Below, in pieces: positions 62,560 to 64,000 of a stretch of 64,000 nucleotides of DNA (position 1 is its first letter; every line of letters starts with the position of its first letter). Origin of the DNA: CAILKP01 sp038231815 (lineage in GTDB: Bacteria; Planctomycetota; Phycisphaerae; Phycisphaerales; UBA1924). The notes under the pieces were generated by a model, which saw only the letters and a list, made by a program, of their open reading frames with translations, searched no databases and was not told where the DNA came from. Both the position numbers and the translations under genes were made by a program. Location of the stretch: the NCBI GenBank assembly GCA_038231815.1, contig JBBRKQ010000009.1, forward strand, positions 1-64,000. Direction: 5' to 3'.

Positions 62560-63978
62560 ATGCGACACTGCGATCTTTGCGTTATCGGTTCCGGTCCGGG
62601 CGGTCAGAAGGCCGCGATCCAGGCTTCCAAGCTTGGCAAGGATGTGGTGATCATTGAGCGGATGACCGCGGTTGGTGGGGTGGCTATTAACACCGGGACT
62701 ATTCCGAGTAAGGCGATGCGCGAGGCGGTGATGGCCGTGACCGGGGCCGCGCGGATCGTGCCGATGGAAGGCACGGACGTGATGCAGAGCCGTAGTAACC
62801 GCATTCAGTCGCTGACTGACGCGTGCAAGCGGGTGATTCGTGCCGAGAATGAACTGATTCGCAAGCAGCTTGTCGCCAACGAGATCGAGATCATGCACGG
62901 GCATGGATCATTTATTGATGATCACACCGTGCTGGTTGATGGACCCCGCGGTACGGAGCACATCACCACAGAGAACGTGCTGATTGCCACTGGGACAACG
63001 CCCTCGAAGCCAGCGGATGTGCGATTCGACAAGCAGACGGTGATTACCTCTGATGAGGTGCTGCAGCTTGCGGACCTGCCGCGGAGCATGATTATTGTGG
63101 GCGGCGGCGTGATCGGTACGGAGTACGCCTCGATGATGGCGGCGCTCGGGGTGAAGACAACGATCATTGAGGGGCGTGCGCGGCTTCTAGATTTTATTGA
63201 TCAGGAGATCGGCGAGGCGCTGCAGTATCACCTTCGGCAGGCAGATTGCACCCTGCGGACCAATGAGAAGGTTGTCTCGATTCGGATTGTGGAGCCGCCG
63301 AAGAGCTCACGCAGCGGCGACCACAAGCTTGCCGAAGCGACCCTCGAATCCGGAAAAACTGTTGTTGCGGATTGTCTGCTCTATGCCGTTGGGCGCCAGG
63401 GAGCGACTGATGGGCTGAACCTGCGGGCGGCGGGGCTTGATGCTGACAGCCGAGGGCGGATCAAGGTGAATAAGGATTTTCAGACAGCCAAACCCAACAT
63501 TTATGCTGTGGGTGACGTGATTGGTTTTCCGGCGCTTGCGAGCACCAGCATGGAGCAGGGGCGCAGTGCGGCGTGCCACATGTTCAGCGAAAAATACGAG
63601 CAAGCGGAGAATCTCATTCCGTACGGGATTTACTCGATCCCTGAGATCTCAATGGTTGGTTGGACTGAAGAAACGCTGACGAAGGAGAACGTTCCGTATA
63701 CCTCGGGCATTGCCCACTACAAGGAAATCGCCCGCGGCCAACTGCTGGCGGATGACGTGGGCATGCTCAAACTGCTGATCCATCAGGAATCGCACGCACT
63801 GCTGGGAGTGCACGCTATCGGAACGGGCGCGACGGAGCTGATTCACATCGGGCAGGCCGTGATGGCGTTTAAGGGCACGGTGGAGTACTTCGTCAACGCG
63901 GTGTTTAATTATCCGACGCTGGCCGAGTGCTATAAGGTGGCGGCGTTCAACGGGCTCAATAAACTGAAACACGTGTGA
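62560..63978 (+). CDS. sthA: Soluble pyridine nucleotide transhydrogenase
   Basis: FAD enzyme that exchanges reducing equivalents between NADPH and NAD+ in the cytoplasm. About 472 residues, a standard length. The FAD site is CVIGSGPGGQKAAIQASKLG. GGVAINTGTIPSKAMREAV matches the SthA form of the disulphide-reductase motif, but with no redox Cys pair (both Cys positions replaced), which separates it from lipoamide and glutathione reductases. The NAD site is IIVGGGVIGTEYASMMAALG. The second FAD motif is NIYAVGDVIGFPALASTSMEQGR, followed by the dimer domain (LLGVHAIGTGATELIHIGQAVM). ATG 62560 (MRHCDLCVIG) is preferred; the frame opens at 62485. The 277 bases after the kinase gene hold only the GCTGCG-TTT-CGCAGC hairpin (62317-62331). 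Confidence 0.95.
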   Translation: MRHCDLCVIGSGPGGQKAAIQASKLGKDVVIIERMTAVGGVAINTGTIPSKAMREAVMAVTGAARIVPMEGTDVMQSRSNRIQSLTDACKRVIRAENELIRKQLVANEIEIMHGHGSFIDDHTVLVDGPRGTEHITTENVLIATGTTPSKPADVRFDKQTVITSDEVLQLADLPRSMIIVGGGVIGTEYASMMAALGVKTTIIEGRARLLDFIDQEIGEALQYHLRQADCTLRTNEKVVSIRIVEPPKSSRSGDHKLAEATLESGKTVVADCLLYAVGRQGATDGLNLRAAGLDADSRGRIKVNKDFQTAKPNIYAVGDVIGFPALASTSMEQGRSAACHMFSEKYEQAENLIPYGIYSIPEISMVGWTEETLTKENVPYTSGIAHYKEIARGQLLADDVGMLKLLIHQESHALLGVHAIGTGATELIHIGQAVMAFKGTVEYFVNAVFNYPTLAECYKVAAFNGLNKLKHV

Positions 63979-64000
63979 GCGTGGAGGTGCCGACTTGCAA

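Noticed and set aside
1..64000. tRNA, rRNA, CRISPR, insertion sequences, attachment sites
   Set aside because: Read by eye in the intergenic regions, none had cloverleaf sequence, regular short spaced repeats, terminal inverted repeats or transposase/integrase motifs. A covariance or repeat-finder search was not possible.

Overview
The window looks like chromosomal DNA from a Phycisphaerae-type planctomycete. It is GC-rich (about 60% by eye) and encodes six secreted proteins that end in the planctomycete 'GC-type' dockerin module, whose last two residues are Gly-Cys. A seventh exported protein ends in a PEP-CTERM-like PSPGA...RRRR tail. There is also a planctomycete-style ECF sigma factor/Ser-Thr kinase pair and a flagellar export cluster. 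I see no rRNA, tRNA, CRISPR array, transposase or prophage genes. The assignment rests on protein features read by eye, not on a database search.

Layout. 0-8 kb is housekeeping: a 3'-truncated DUF6265 protein, fumarylacetoacetase, an ABC exporter, an MntH/MntR pair divergent around a palindromic operator, and the flotillin FloA. 8-14 kb holds a repeat-rich dockerin protein with a probable one-base frameshift in its signal peptide, a DUF4268-HNH nuclease gene broken by an in-frame amber codon, and a class III aminotransferase. 14.4-22.9 kb is the flagellar type III export cluster fliN-fliO-fliP-fliQ-fliR-flhB-flhA, followed by a QueC-like protein whose PP-loop looks degenerate. 22.9-29 kb carries a lipoprotein hydrolase, an Asp-box propeller protein, a TMEM175-type channel, a GNAT enzyme and a duplicated-domain secreted protein. 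29-51.5 kb is dominated by very large secreted proteins: HAF repeats, kelch repeats, a 3702-residue CARDB giant carrying both a classical-looking and a GC-type dockerin, a 1701-residue beta-strand repeat protein, and a C-type-lectin-like dockerin protein. 51.8-64 kb has flhF, sucD, three small membrane or secreted proteins, a second MntR-type regulator in an operon with an alpha/beta hydrolase, another dockerin protein, the ECF sigma factor overlapping a kinase with a zinc-anti-sigma-like N-terminus, and the soluble transhydrogenase sthA.

How the genes work together. Manganese import (mntH) is probably repressed by the divergent DtxR/MntR gene through the operator at 5728-5751. The flagellar genes form the membrane export gate and switch component FliN, and FlhF, which would place the flagellum, is encoded about 30 kb away. 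The dockerin proteins look like a shared exported set: several are followed by related terminator hairpins, and all six end in a terminal cysteine. The sigma factor and kinase overlap by four bases and are likely one signalling unit in which the kinase also acts as the anti-sigma factor (inference).
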